From the NCBI GenBank assembly GCA_900315105.1, contig OMXX01000060.1:1-22310 (forward strand): a stretch of 22,310 nucleotides of DNA. The letters run 5' to 3'. This document shows positions 14,959 through 22,151 of the stretch, one piece after another. The notes below the pieces were generated by a model. The model was not told the DNA's origin. It saw only the letters and a program-made list of their open reading frames with translations, and made no database searches. Position 1 is the stretch's first letter. Each line of letters opens with the position of its first letter. Source of the stretch: an uncultured Prevotellaceae bacterium. GTDB lineage: Bacteria > Bacteroidota > Bacteroidia > Bacteroidales > Bacteroidaceae. The position numbers were made by a program, and so were the translations under genes.

Positions 14959-15344
14959 TACTTCTTCTCCTCTTCCTGCATATTTCCCTCGATAGTCAAA
15001 CGAACCATCTCTGTCTTCGCATTACTGCGGATTGTGATAGTCTTTCTGAAGTGACCAGGGAATTTACCCGTGCCGTTGTATGTCACGTTGATAGTTCCGC
15101 TCTCACCTGGCTGAACAGGAGTCTTTGTGTATGTAGGAACCGTACAACCGCAACTTGCAACTGCCTGATTGATTACAAGAGGCTTGTCACCAGTATTAGT
15201 GAATGTAAAAGTACACTTCACGATAGGATTCTCTTCTGAGAAGTTTCCAAAGTCGTGTGCAGTCTTATCAAACTTGATCTGTGCCTGAGCCATCATAGCC
15301 ATGCTAATCATGAGCATGCATACGATTGAAAATATTTTCTTCAT
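14958..15344 (-). CDS. Secreted DUF1573 protein
   Basis: 128 residues with a signal peptide (MKKIFSIVCMLMISMAMMAQA). The body is a single Ig-like beta-sandwich of the DUF1573 family: IKFDKTAHDFGNFSEENPIVKCTFTFTNTGDKPLVINQAVASCGCTVP, with the hallmark ASCGCT, then PGESGTINVTYNGTGKFPGHFRKTITIRSN. The two cysteines of CGC may be redox-active or bind a ligand; the role of this family in Bacteroidetes is not settled. It would sit in the periplasm or on the outer membrane. It starts 51 bp after the metallo-hydrolase gene on the same strand, and the RSH gene follows 170 bp on, so the three may share a transcript. No separate -33/-7 promoter is visible before it. Confidence 0.9.
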   Translation of the reverse strand: MKKIFSIVCMLMISMAMMAQAQIKFDKTAHDFGNFSEENPIVKCTFTFTNTGDKPLVINQAVASCGCTVPTYTKTPVQPGESGTINVTYNGTGKFPGHFRKTITIRSNAKTEMVRLTIEGNMQEEEKK

Positions 15345-15395
15345 AATCCTTCTTTTTTAAACTTTAGTTTCCTGATATGTTAATAGCGTTATTGT

Positions 15396-16208
15396 TTAAA
15401 TGATATCATCAATTTCAAACAACTCGGAGGCTGATTTTCTCTTCAGTATCTCCAGTTGGAAATCCTTGCCCGCCACGATGCCGTATGAACGCAACACCTG
15501 CTCAACAGTCTTCTGCGCAAGCACCGGATGGTTGTTCTCTTCAGAAAGATGGCATAGCCAAACCTTCTTCAGCTTCTCCGTAGCATTGTTGGCAAGAGCC
15601 TCACCGCAATCCTTGTTCGACAGATGTCCGCGGTCACTGGCTATCCTATCCTTCAGATACTGAGGATAATTGCCGACACGCAGCATTTCCTCATCATAGT
15701 TGGCCTCAAGCACGAGATAGTCCGACATTGAGATGTATTTCTTCATTTCATCCGTCACATGCCCGACATCAGTCATCAGGCAGAACACTATGCCGTCCGA
15801 CTCTATGCAGTAACCTACATTATCCGAGCTGTCATGAGGAACTGTAAAGGGAGTTATATACAAATCCCCAACCTTTATCCTGACATTCTTCTCTATAACC
15901 TTGGTGTTTGCAGAAGGAATCTTCTTGTGCACACAATAGTTACGCATTATGCCATTGTGAACCTCCTTGGTTGCATAGACAGGCATATTATAGTCAGTAC
16001 TCAGCACACCAACAGCCTTGATATGGTCTGCGTGGTCGTGCGTCACAAGGATGTTCTTTATCTCATCCAGTTTTATATTGTAGTCATGCAGGTACTTCTT
16101 CAGTGTTCTCATCCCGATACCTGCATCTATCAATAGTCCTTCAGATCCGGCCGAGAAATAGTAGCAGTTTCCGCTACTTCCGCTGCCGAATGATATAAAT
16201 TTCAGCAT
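15396..16208 (-). CDS. Metallo-beta-lactamase-fold hydrolase of the YycJ/WalJ type
   Basis: A 270-residue cytosolic enzyme. It opens MLKFISFGSGSSGNCYYF, the usual first strand of the YycJ/WalJ group. Metal-binding motif THDHADH at 56-62, then the later ligands in PHDSSDNVGY, MTDVGH, DRGHLSN and CHLSEENNHP. Members of the group are predicted to bind two metals and some act as DNA exonucleases; the substrate here is unproved. ATG 16208 is chosen over 16280 because the longer form reads back through two promoters and adds 24 residues that family members lack. Its own -33/-7 promoter lies 19 bp upstream and overlaps the promoter of the divergent lipoprotein gene. Probably the first gene of a unit with the DUF1573 and RSH genes. 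Confidence 0.88.
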   Translation of the reverse strand: MLKFISFGSGSSGNCYYFSAGSEGLLIDAGIGMRTLKKYLHDYNIKLDEIKNILVTHDHADHIKAVGVLSTDYNMPVYATKEVHNGIMRNYCVHKKIPSANTKVIEKNVRIKVGDLYITPFTVPHDSSDNVGYCIESDGIVFCLMTDVGHVTDEMKKYISMSDYLVLEANYDEEMLRVGNYPQYLKDRIASDRGHLSNKDCGEALANNATEKLKKVWLCHLSEENNHPVLAQKTVEQVLRSYGIVAGKDFQLEILKRKSASELFEIDDII

Positions 16209-16226
16209 TTTGATTAATATTTTATG

Positions 16227-16257
16227 CAAAAGTAACGAAAAAGTATTGATTTTCCAA
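16227..16257 (-). promoter_or_regulatory. Promoter of the metallo-hydrolase gene
   Basis: On the minus strand, TTG at 16257-16255 and TACTTTTG at 16234-16227 are 20 bp apart, a full Bacteroidetes promoter. It interleaves with the opposite-facing promoter at 16246-16276. The -33 boxes of the two lie 6 bp apart on opposite strands, so the polymerase could hardly occupy both at once. Confidence 0.8.
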
Positions 16258-16276
16258 ATTTTTTTTACTACCTTTG
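16246..16276 (+). promoter_or_regulatory. Promoter of the small lipoprotein gene
   Basis: TTG at 16246-16248 and TACCTTTG at 16269-16276 are 20 bp apart. The start of transcription would be near 16282, leaving a leader of about 17 nt before the ATG at 16299. It overlaps the divergent promoter at 16227-16257. Confidence 0.8.
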
Positions 16277-16298
16277 TCAATATTTTAAAATTTATTAT

Positions 16299-16745
16299 AT
16301 GAAAATACCATTTTCTGCTTTCATATTGCTCTTTATTTGCATCTTTTCCAGCTGTTCTTCAGAAAACAAGGAGAACAAGGACGAGATGGAAATCCTTTCC
16401 GTTACCGATAGTTTTGCAACAAAATACTATACTTGGAGATTCAAGGATGCTGCCCGATTCTCGGATGAGGAATTTACCCGATTCCTCCGTTTCCTAAGCA
16501 GCAACGTCAACCAGAAAGACATCGACGTTCTTACCAAGAGCGCAGAGACTCCCGGCTTTTCCGTCGATAGTGTAGAAATCAAGGAAGCAGACCTTGCCGA
16601 TGTAACTCTCAAGCTAACCAATATCTATCAAATGGACTCTCTCGGCAAAGAGCCACAACTGACTCCAAAGACCACCCATAGGCTCATTCTGAAGAAGAAC
16701 AACGGCAAATGGCAGATCAATAAAATCATAGACAAGGATATCTGA
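16299..16745 (+). CDS. Small lipoprotein of unknown function
   Basis: 148 residues. Signal sequence MKIPFSAFILLFICIFSSC with the lipid-bearing Cys19, then SSENKENKDE, an acidic/lysine spacer. The mature part (about 120 residues) has helices at the start (ILSVTDSFATKYYTWRFKDAARFSDEEFTRFLRFLSS) and ends in strands (RLILKKNNGKWQINKIIDKDI), a pattern like NTF2-like/DUF4878-type lipoproteins, where a closing 'W.I..i' strand is common. I do not claim a family. It is a single gene with its own promoter. It converges on the sensor kinase across the third 11-bp-period repeat. Confidence 0.8.
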   Translation: MKIPFSAFILLFICIFSSCSSENKENKDEMEILSVTDSFATKYYTWRFKDAARFSDEEFTRFLRFLSSNVNQKDIDVLTKSAETPGFSVDSVEIKEADLADVTLKLTNIYQMDSLGKEPQLTPKTTHRLILKKNNGKWQINKIIDKDI

Positions 16746-16752
16746 TAATTCG

Positions 16753-16774
16753 CCTTTCCTCCGTTATGGAAAGG
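16753..16774 (+). terminator. Small hairpin after the lipoprotein gene
   Basis: CCTTTCC (16753-16759) and GGAAAGG (16768-16774) form a 7-bp stem around an 8-nt loop, 7 bp after the stop codon. There is no T-run, so it is at best a weak terminator. The larger 11-bp-period element follows. Confidence 0.4.
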
Positions 16775-16787
16775 AACTAAACTCGAT

Positions 16788-16902
16788 GATCCTTCGCTCT
16801 CCCACCGACTTTGCACCGACTTTGCACCGACTTTGGTACGGAGGAAGAGCGAAGGATCAACGGACTTACATCGGACTTGCAACGGACTTGCAACGGACTT
16901 GC
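16788..16902. repeat. 11-bp-period inverted tandem repeat, copy C (between convergent genes)
   Basis: Three 11-bp units ACCGACTTTGC, ACCGACTTTGC and ACCGACTTTGG run over 16804-16836. Four units AACGGACTTAC, ATCGGACTTGC, AACGGACTTGC and AACGGACTTGC run over 16859-16902. GATCCTTCGCTCT (16788-16800) pairs perfectly over 13 bp with AGAGCGAAGGATC (16846-16858). Unit sequences are close to those of copy B (CCTTCGCTCT and AACGGAC words shared). The element lies between the stops of the lipoprotein gene and the minus-strand sensor kinase, 15 bp from the latter. Confidence 0.88.
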
Positions 16903-16917
16903 TTGGAAACACAAACG

Positions 16918-19782
16918 TTATTTGTGGGCAAGGACTTTGGCGAGTTCCCTTAGAAGTTCCGTAACATCAATAGGCTTTGCTATATGCCCGTTCATACCCA
17001 CATTTACGGCCTTGCTCCTGTCTTCCTCGAAGGCATTGGCAGTCATGGCAATAATCGGGATATTGGCTTTTTCCTTATCGGCAAGCGCACGTATAGCCCT
17101 TGTAGCCTGATAGCCGTCCATATTAGGCATCTGAATATCCATAAGCACAAGGTCATAATAACCGGTTTCGGAAGACACAATCTTTTCATAGCAGATAGCG
17201 CCATCCTCCGCTCTCTCTATCATGAAACCAGCCGACGTGAGGATTTCCTCTGCAATCTCAGCATTGAGGTCATTATCTTCTGCAAGGAGAATCCTCTTTC
17301 CCTCGAATACAGTTTCGTCAGCCACAACATTCTCAGGCTCAGCGTCTTCTATTTCATCCGCTATGCGATGAGGCAAGGTGACAACAAAAGTAGTTCCCAC
17401 ACCCTTCTCGCTGGAAACGCGGATTTTTCCGCCCATCAATTCCACAAGTCGCTTCACGATAGGCATACCGAGTCCTGTGCCCTCAATCTTATTGGCTGTA
17501 GATGTATTCTCGCGTGAGAACTCCTCGAAGATATGCGCAAGAAACTCCGCAGACATTCCTACGCCCGTATCTGACACAGAAGTCTCAAAGAACGCATATC
17601 CCTCACGGTTGGATGGCAACTCACGAAGACGCACATGCACCTTGCCACCGGGTTTTGTATATTTGTAGGCATTCGACAGCAGGTTCATGAACACCTCTCG
17701 CATTTTTGTAGGGTCACAATACACATTATGATGAACAACGAGATCATCATGGGTGAACTCGATGTTCTTCTCTGCCATCATCTCGGAGAATACGTTGAAA
17801 ATTGATACGCCAAAGTTCTTCGTATTAATAGCAACCTCCTCTACGACTACTGTTCCCTTCTCTATTCGTGCCATCTCAAGGACATTATTTATAATTGACA
17901 GCAGCACCTTGCTTGCATCCTTGATTTTACGGAGATAGTCGGCACGACGCTCCGGTTCGTCGATATGCTTCTCAAGCAGGTCACGGAATCCCATAATAGC
18001 ATTCATAGGCGTACGGATATCGTGCGACATATTGAAGAGGAACGATGTCTTGGCACTACTTGCAGCCTCAGCCTGTGTCTTAGCCCATTCAAGTTCGGTG
18101 TTGAGCAAGGCTATCTCCTCAAGGTGATCTTTCTGGTCTTCGTATGCTTCAGAAAGCTGTGCCTGGTGTATCTTGAGCTCGCTGTTGAGCTGCTTAGTCT
18201 TCTTCATAGATGACAGGCTCTTGACAAAGAGAACGCTTATAATAGCAATGATAACAGCAAAGAACAAGACGATATAACCTATATTTGCCCTGATGAAATC
18301 ACTCATGGTCATCTGAGAATCCGTCTGGGTATGCTTGGTCAATGATGAATGTATCTCAGCCGACGACATCATATTAGTGAGACGACCGATGATGGAATAT
18401 AGACAGAAATCATCAGGCAGCACAGCAAACATGTGATTCATTGTTATGCCTGTTGAAATGGTCACAAGATCATGCTTCTCGAATTGCCTATGCATTACAC
18501 CATATCGGTAGTTGCTGACGAGCATACAATCGGCCCTGCCGTCTGCCACCGCCAGAATACATTCTTCAGGGGTATTGAAAGACACAGGATCCCAATCAGG
18601 ATATTGTTCCCTGACAATAGCTGCATGGCTCATATTCTTGCCATTAACAGCTATACGCTTAGACTCCGACATGTCAAAATCCTCGATTTCCGACTTCCTC
18701 ACCACAAGCAGCTCCTCAATCTCCATAACCGGATCCGTAAGGAGTATTCCCATTTCCTCTGCATCATAAAGATCTAAACTTACTGGGAATATGCAGTCTA
18801 TCTCCTTGTTCTTCAAGGCTTTTATCAACGCATCGGTATTAGGATAAGGCGTTGTCTCAAAACGTATGTCGGCATTTCTCACCACATTGGAACTTACAGC
18901 AATGAAATCCTTGAGAAGACCGTCAACCTCACCTGTGTTCTTGTTTGTTCCGCAGAAAGGAAGATACCCGTCACGATACCCCACACGTATAGCCCCATGA
19001 TGCCTAATCCATTCAGCCTCCCTTCCCGAGAGACTACGGAAACTGCCGGAGTTAACCATATACTTCTCATAGAGCAGACGGTTATAATACATATTATTGT
19101 GGAGAATCTGCTTCATGGCATTGTCAAGGTCTGCTTTCAGATCCTGACGGTTCTTGTTAATCACGAAATAGAAATCCGATGCCCCAATAACGGTTACCGG
19201 AATGCAATGGTTGAGGTTATGGTCAATGGCCGATACGCTCACCACGGCATCAAGCTCGCCATTCAACATATATTCGGCAAAGTCCCTTTCCTGACCGTCA
19301 ATCTCTACAACCTTGGCTTTAATACCGTTATCCTTTGCCCATCGCTCATAGATAGACTGCTGAATACTGCCGGCATTAACACCGATTCTCTTGCCGTTGA
19401 GAGTAGTGATATTCTCCGGATTTATCGCCGTATTGGCATTGTCTATAAGGATATAGTATTCCTCACAGCCCATAGGTTGGGTTGAGAAGAGCATGTTCTT
19501 TGCACGCTCGGGAGTATAAGAGACATCTGAGAGAAGATCAATCTCCCCCTTCTGTAGCATTTCCAGCAGGGTAACCCAGTTGCCCTCCACATATTCATAT
19601 TTCCATCCTGTATATGCCGCTATCTTTTGCTGGTATTCATAGGCATAACCTGAACGATGCCCGAAGCGGTCTGTACTATTGTAGGCGGATTCATACCATC
19701 CTACACGTACTACTTTCTTTGGTTTTGCCGCAACATTAATAGCTAAGGACAGGAGAATAAGTGTATATGTAATCCACTTCAT
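16918..19782 (-). CDS. Hybrid sensor histidine kinase with two periplasmic binding domains and a receiver
   Basis: 954 residues, BvgS/EvgS-like in layout. Signal peptide (1-19), then two family-3 solute-binding (Venus-flytrap) domains at about 24-245 and 263-480, the first opening VVRVGWYESAYN, the second AIRVGYRDGYLPFCG. One membrane helix (about 500-520) and a coiled-coil linker (525-570) follow. HisKA has FLFNMSHDIRTPMNA with the phospho-accepting His587. HATPase N-box is NLLSNAYKY (700-708), G1 DTGVGM, G2 GTGLGM. The receiver (about 829-952) has Asp836, the acceptor Asp882 in LMDIQMPNMDGY, Thr914 and Lys936. There is no PAS and no HPt domain, unlike BvgS, so phosphate must pass to an HPt or regulator elsewhere. 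It presumably senses small ligands such as amino acids in the periplasm. No partner regulator is adjacent. The promoter lies about 180 bp upstream, and a 39-bp GC-rich element sits in the leader. Confidence 0.93.
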   Translation of the reverse strand: MKWITYTLILLSLAINVAAKPKKVVRVGWYESAYNSTDRFGHRSGYAYEYQQKIAAYTGWKYEYVEGNWVTLLEMLQKGEIDLLSDVSYTPERAKNMLFSTQPMGCEEYYILIDNANTAINPENITTLNGKRIGVNAGSIQQSIYERWAKDNGIKAKVVEIDGQERDFAEYMLNGELDAVVSVSAIDHNLNHCIPVTVIGASDFYFVINKNRQDLKADLDNAMKQILHNNMYYNRLLYEKYMVNSGSFRSLSGREAEWIRHHGAIRVGYRDGYLPFCGTNKNTGEVDGLLKDFIAVSSNVVRNADIRFETTPYPNTDALIKALKNKEIDCIFPVSLDLYDAEEMGILLTDPVMEIEELLVVRKSEIEDFDMSESKRIAVNGKNMSHAAIVREQYPDWDPVSFNTPEECILAVADGRADCMLVSNYRYGVMHRQFEKHDLVTISTGITMNHMFAVLPDDFCLYSIIGRLTNMMSSAEIHSSLTKHTQTDSQMTMSDFIRANIGYIVLFFAVIIAIISVLFVKSLSSMKKTKQLNSELKIHQAQLSEAYEDQKDHLEEIALLNTELEWAKTQAEAASSAKTSFLFNMSHDIRTPMNAIMGFRDLLEKHIDEPERRADYLRKIKDASKVLLSIINNVLEMARIEKGTVVVEEVAINTKNFGVSIFNVFSEMMAEKNIEFTHDDLVVHHNVYCDPTKMREVFMNLLSNAYKYTKPGGKVHVRLRELPSNREGYAFFETSVSDTGVGMSAEFLAHIFEEFSRENTSTANKIEGTGLGMPIVKRLVELMGGKIRVSSEKGVGTTFVVTLPHRIADEIEDAEPENVVADETVFEGKRILLAEDNDLNAEIAEEILTSAGFMIERAEDGAICYEKIVSSETGYYDLVLMDIQMPNMDGYQATRAIRALADKEKANIPIIAMTANAFEEDRSKAVNVGMNGHIAKPIDVTELLRELAKVLAHK

Positions 19783-19803
19783 AGTAGTTTCATAGTATAT
19801 AGT

Positions 19804-19842
19804 GGCCTATCCACCGCCCCTCACCCGTAGGGAGGAAACCGG
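19804..19842 (-). repeat. 39-bp GC-rich element in the sensor-kinase leader
   Basis: Reading plus strand it begins GGCCTATCCACCGCCCCTC and ends GAGGAAACCGG, a diverged copy of the element at 4562, 4647 and 14813, and of the same length. Its GGCC end faces the kinase start codon, 21 bp away. It lies downstream of the kinase promoter and so would be transcribed as part of the 5' leader. Confidence 0.85.
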
Positions 19843-19961
19843 AGCGCGAAAACGATTTTCATTCAGTTTTTTCGAATCAAATGCTGAAACCTCATTCGCT
19901 ATAGGCGTGTTTATTTTATTGTTTAGTATCTGTCAATTCCCCGCAAGGAGGACTGTGATTG

Positions 19962-19991
19962 CAAAAGTAACGATTTTTCCTGAGACTGCAA
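19962..19991 (-). promoter_or_regulatory. Promoter of the sensor-kinase gene
   Basis: On the minus strand, TTG at 19991-19989 and TACTTTTG at 19969-19962 are 19 bp apart. Transcription would start near 19955, giving a leader of roughly 170 nt that contains the 39-bp GC-rich element. Confidence 0.75.
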
Positions 19992-20070
19992 AACATTCTT
20001 ATATCTTTTCGCAAAAAAAGTTAAGTATAATAGTGAAGAAAAATTTTTTTTGTAATTTTTTCATAAAAAA

Positions 20071-20135
20071 TCCCGAAAAGTTTTGTTATTTCAAGGGAAT
20101 TATGTACTTTTGCATCCAACCTCGGTTTTTCGGGA
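20071..20135 (+). promoter_or_regulatory. Promoter of the isomerase gene, flanked by a 9-bp inverted repeat
   Basis: TTG at 20083-20085 and TACTTTTG at 20105-20112 are 19 bp apart, a strong Bacteroidetes promoter. TCCCGAAAA at 20071-20079 and TTTTCGGGA at 20127-20135 are perfect inverted copies placed on either side of it, one just before the -33 box and one in the early leader. They could be paired operator half-sites. The remaining leader (to 20204) is A-rich and unstructured, as is usual for well-translated Bacteroidetes genes. Confidence 0.7.
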
Positions 20136-20204
20136 CCGTGGATTTTTATTAGCCTATAATTAAACATTAACGACTTATAACAAAAAATTCAACAAAAAAA
20201 CAGT

Positions 20205-21689
20205 ATGATTAATCAACCAGTAGTAAAGCTTGGTATCGTAGGCGTTAGCCGCGACTGTTTCCCAGCTTCCCTTACAAAGGCTCGTCTCGCTGCCCTCATG
20301 GCAGAGGTTAAGAAGGCAGCTCTTCCAGAAGTATATGATTGTCCAGTAGTTATCGAGAACGACGTTGACACTTACAAGGCTCTTGACTGGGCTAAGGCAA
20401 ATGGCATCAACGCTGTATGTATGTTCCTCGGCAACTTCGGTCCAGAGGGTCCTACAACTCTCTTCGTTCAGAAGTTCGATGGTCCTGCAATGGTTATCGC
20501 TGCTAAGGAGGAAGGCAAGGCTAACCTCGCTAATGATCGTGGTGACGCTCTCTGCGGTGTCCTCAACTTCTCTTACAACGTAGGTCTCCGTCGCCTCAAG
20601 GTATATATCCCTGAGTATCCAAACGTAACTCCAGAGGAGGGCGTTAAGGAACTCGCTGATTTCCGCAACATCGCTCGCGTAGTAATCGGTGTTAAGAACC
20701 TCAAGGTTATCGGCTTCGGTCCACGTCCTTGGGACTTCCTCGCTTGTAACGCTCCTATCCAGCCAATGTACGATCTCGGCATCGAGGTTCAGGAGAACTC
20801 TGAGCTCGACCTCTATAAGGCATTCAACGAGATCACAAGCAAGGCAGGTAAGCAGGCAGAGATTGAGGCTGTTGCTAAGGATATGGAAGCAGAGCTTGGC
20901 AAGGGCAACAAGTATCCAGAAATCATCAACAAGATGGCACAGCTTGAGGTTACCCTCCTTGATTGGTATGACAACAACAAGGGTGGCTCAAAGTTCGCTG
21001 TATTCGCTAACAAGTGCTGGCCTGCATGGCAGCCAATCTTCGAGTTCGAGCCTTGCTACGTTAACTCACGCCTCACAGGCCGTGGTATTCCTGTAGCATG
21101 TGAGGTTGACCTCTATGGTGCTCTCTCTGAGTTCATGGCTGAATGCGCAACAGAGAAGCCAGCTACTCTCCTCGATATCAACAACTCAGTTCCTGCTGAC
21201 GTTATCCCTGCTGGTGCAAACCTCGCAGGTGCTGATCTCAAGGACCTCTACATGGGCTTCCACTGTGGTAACACATGTTCTTCTTGCATGAAGAGCTGCG
21301 AAATCAAGTATCAGCTCATCCAGGCTCGTCTCATGAGTCCAGATATCACAAAGGGTACTCTCGAGGGACAGATTGCTCCAGGCAAGTCAACAATGTTCCG
21401 TATCCAGTCTAACTCTGACTCTAAGCTCGTTTCTTACATCGCTCAGGGTGAGTTCCTTGACGTTGATCCATGCTCATTCGGTGGTATCGGTATCCACGCT
21501 ATCCCTGGATTCGCACGCTTCTATCGTCACGTACTCGTTGGCAAGCGCTTCCCACACCACGGTGCTTACGCATTCGATCATTGTGGAAAGGTTCTCTTCG
21601 AGGCTCTCCGTCTGCTCGGCGTTGAGGATATCAACACTCCTCTCCCAGCAGGTCAGCTCTATCCAGGTGAGAACCCATTCTCTATCTAA
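20205..21689 (+). CDS. L-fucose/L-arabinose isomerase-family enzyme
   Basis: 494 residues, cytosolic, no signal. I recognise the L-fucose/L-arabinose isomerase fold family, which interconverts aldoses and ketoses with a divalent metal. Candidate metal ligands are Glu300 in VACEVDLYGALSEFM, Asp324 in LLDINNS and His451/His452 in FPHHGAYAFDHCG, matching the Glu-Asp-His triad of FucI. The N-terminal half has the expected Rossmann-like strands (KLGIVGVSRDCF, INAVCMFLGNFGPEG). An unusual cysteine-rich stretch, HCGNTCSSCMKSC (353-365), has Cys354, 358, 361 and 365 in a C-x3-C-x2-C-x3-C pattern. Codon choice is strongly biased (CTC Leu, GCT Ala, AAG Lys, CGT/CGC Arg), pointing to high expression, in line with its strong promoter and terminator. 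It stands alone: no kinase, aldolase or transporter adjoins it. The sugar is not determined. Confidence 0.82.
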   Translation: MINQPVVKLGIVGVSRDCFPASLTKARLAALMAEVKKAALPEVYDCPVVIENDVDTYKALDWAKANGINAVCMFLGNFGPEGPTTLFVQKFDGPAMVIAAKEEGKANLANDRGDALCGVLNFSYNVGLRRLKVYIPEYPNVTPEEGVKELADFRNIARVVIGVKNLKVIGFGPRPWDFLACNAPIQPMYDLGIEVQENSELDLYKAFNEITSKAGKQAEIEAVAKDMEAELGKGNKYPEIINKMAQLEVTLLDWYDNNKGGSKFAVFANKCWPAWQPIFEFEPCYVNSRLTGRGIPVACEVDLYGALSEFMAECATEKPATLLDINNSVPADVIPAGANLAGADLKDLYMGFHCGNTCSSCMKSCEIKYQLIQARLMSPDITKGTLEGQIAPGKSTMFRIQSNSDSKLVSYIAQGEFLDVDPCSFGGIGIHAIPGFARFYRHVLVGKRFPHHGAYAFDHCGKVLFEALRLLGVEDINTPLPAGQLYPGENPFSI

Positions 21690-21704
21690 GCCAAAAAGGC
21701 GAAA

Positions 21705-21776
21705 GGCTAAAGACTTTAGCCCTCAACCTTTAGACATAAAATTTCACCGCGGCATCATGTCGCGGTGATTTTTTTT
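21705..21776 (+). terminator. Rho-independent terminator of the isomerase gene
   Basis: A first small hairpin GGCTAAA-GAC-TTTAGCC at 21705-21721 is followed by the main one, TCACCGCG (21744-21751) pairing with CGCGGTGA (21761-21768) around a 9-nt loop, and then eight T residues (21769-21776). This is a textbook intrinsic terminator 54 bp after the stop codon. Confidence 0.9.
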
Positions 21777-21783
21777 GTATATC

Positions 21784-22139
21784 TAACGTCAATTCGACGA
21801 CTTGCTTCAGTTTGATGAGCCTTGCGAAGAACTTGCGAAGCTTGATGAGCCTTGCGAATAATTTTTCCACGAATTATTTTTTCTCTGTCCCGATTTTTCG
21901 AATATTCGAATTATTTTTCGGTGAAGCTCAACAAGCTACGCAAGTCGGGATAAAAATTAACGATAAATTGTTCGCAAGCTCACCAGCTTCGCAGTTCTTC
22001 GCAAGGCTCATCAAGCTACGCAAGTCGCGATAATTCATGGAAATTATTCGCTGAAGCTCATCAAGCAGAAGCAAGTCATGTAGCCAAGCGCAGCGTTTAT
22101 TTTCGTAGAACTGACGTTAACATAACGTGAGTTCGACGA
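21784..22139. repeat. Long inverted-repeat block built of about 30-bp units
   Basis: Left arm 21799-21864 and right arm 21965-22026 are imperfect inverted copies over about 60 bp. Each arm is made of two related units, with words GATGAGCCTTGCGAA on the left and TTCGCAAGGCTCATCAAGC on the right. Further right-hand-sense units lie at about 21920-21950 and 22050-22080. A perfect 14-bp palindrome TTCGAATATTCGAA sits inside at 21897-21910. The whole is bracketed by near-direct repeats of the form TAACGTnAnTTCGACGA at 21784-21800 and 22123-22139. I see no gene; the open frame running through it is an artefact of the repeats. Confidence 0.85.
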
Positions 22140-22151
22140 ATTCAAGACCGC

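Noticed and set aside
16209..16280. Longer start (16280) for the metallo-hydrolase
   Set aside because: The added 24 residues cover both divergent promoters and are not part of the YycJ/WalJ-type N-terminus, which begins MLKFISFGSG at 16208.
20689..21096. A 135-codon frame inside the isomerase gene, and the similar one at 21373-21768
   Set aside because: Both are out-of-frame shadows, rich in Ser and Leu because of the CTC/TCT-heavy codon choice of the isomerase gene.
21812..22033. A 73-codon open frame in the right-end repeat block
   Set aside because: Its sequence is a translation of inverted repeat units; the apparent 'MSLAKNL/MSLANNF' repeat in it is the DNA repeat itself.
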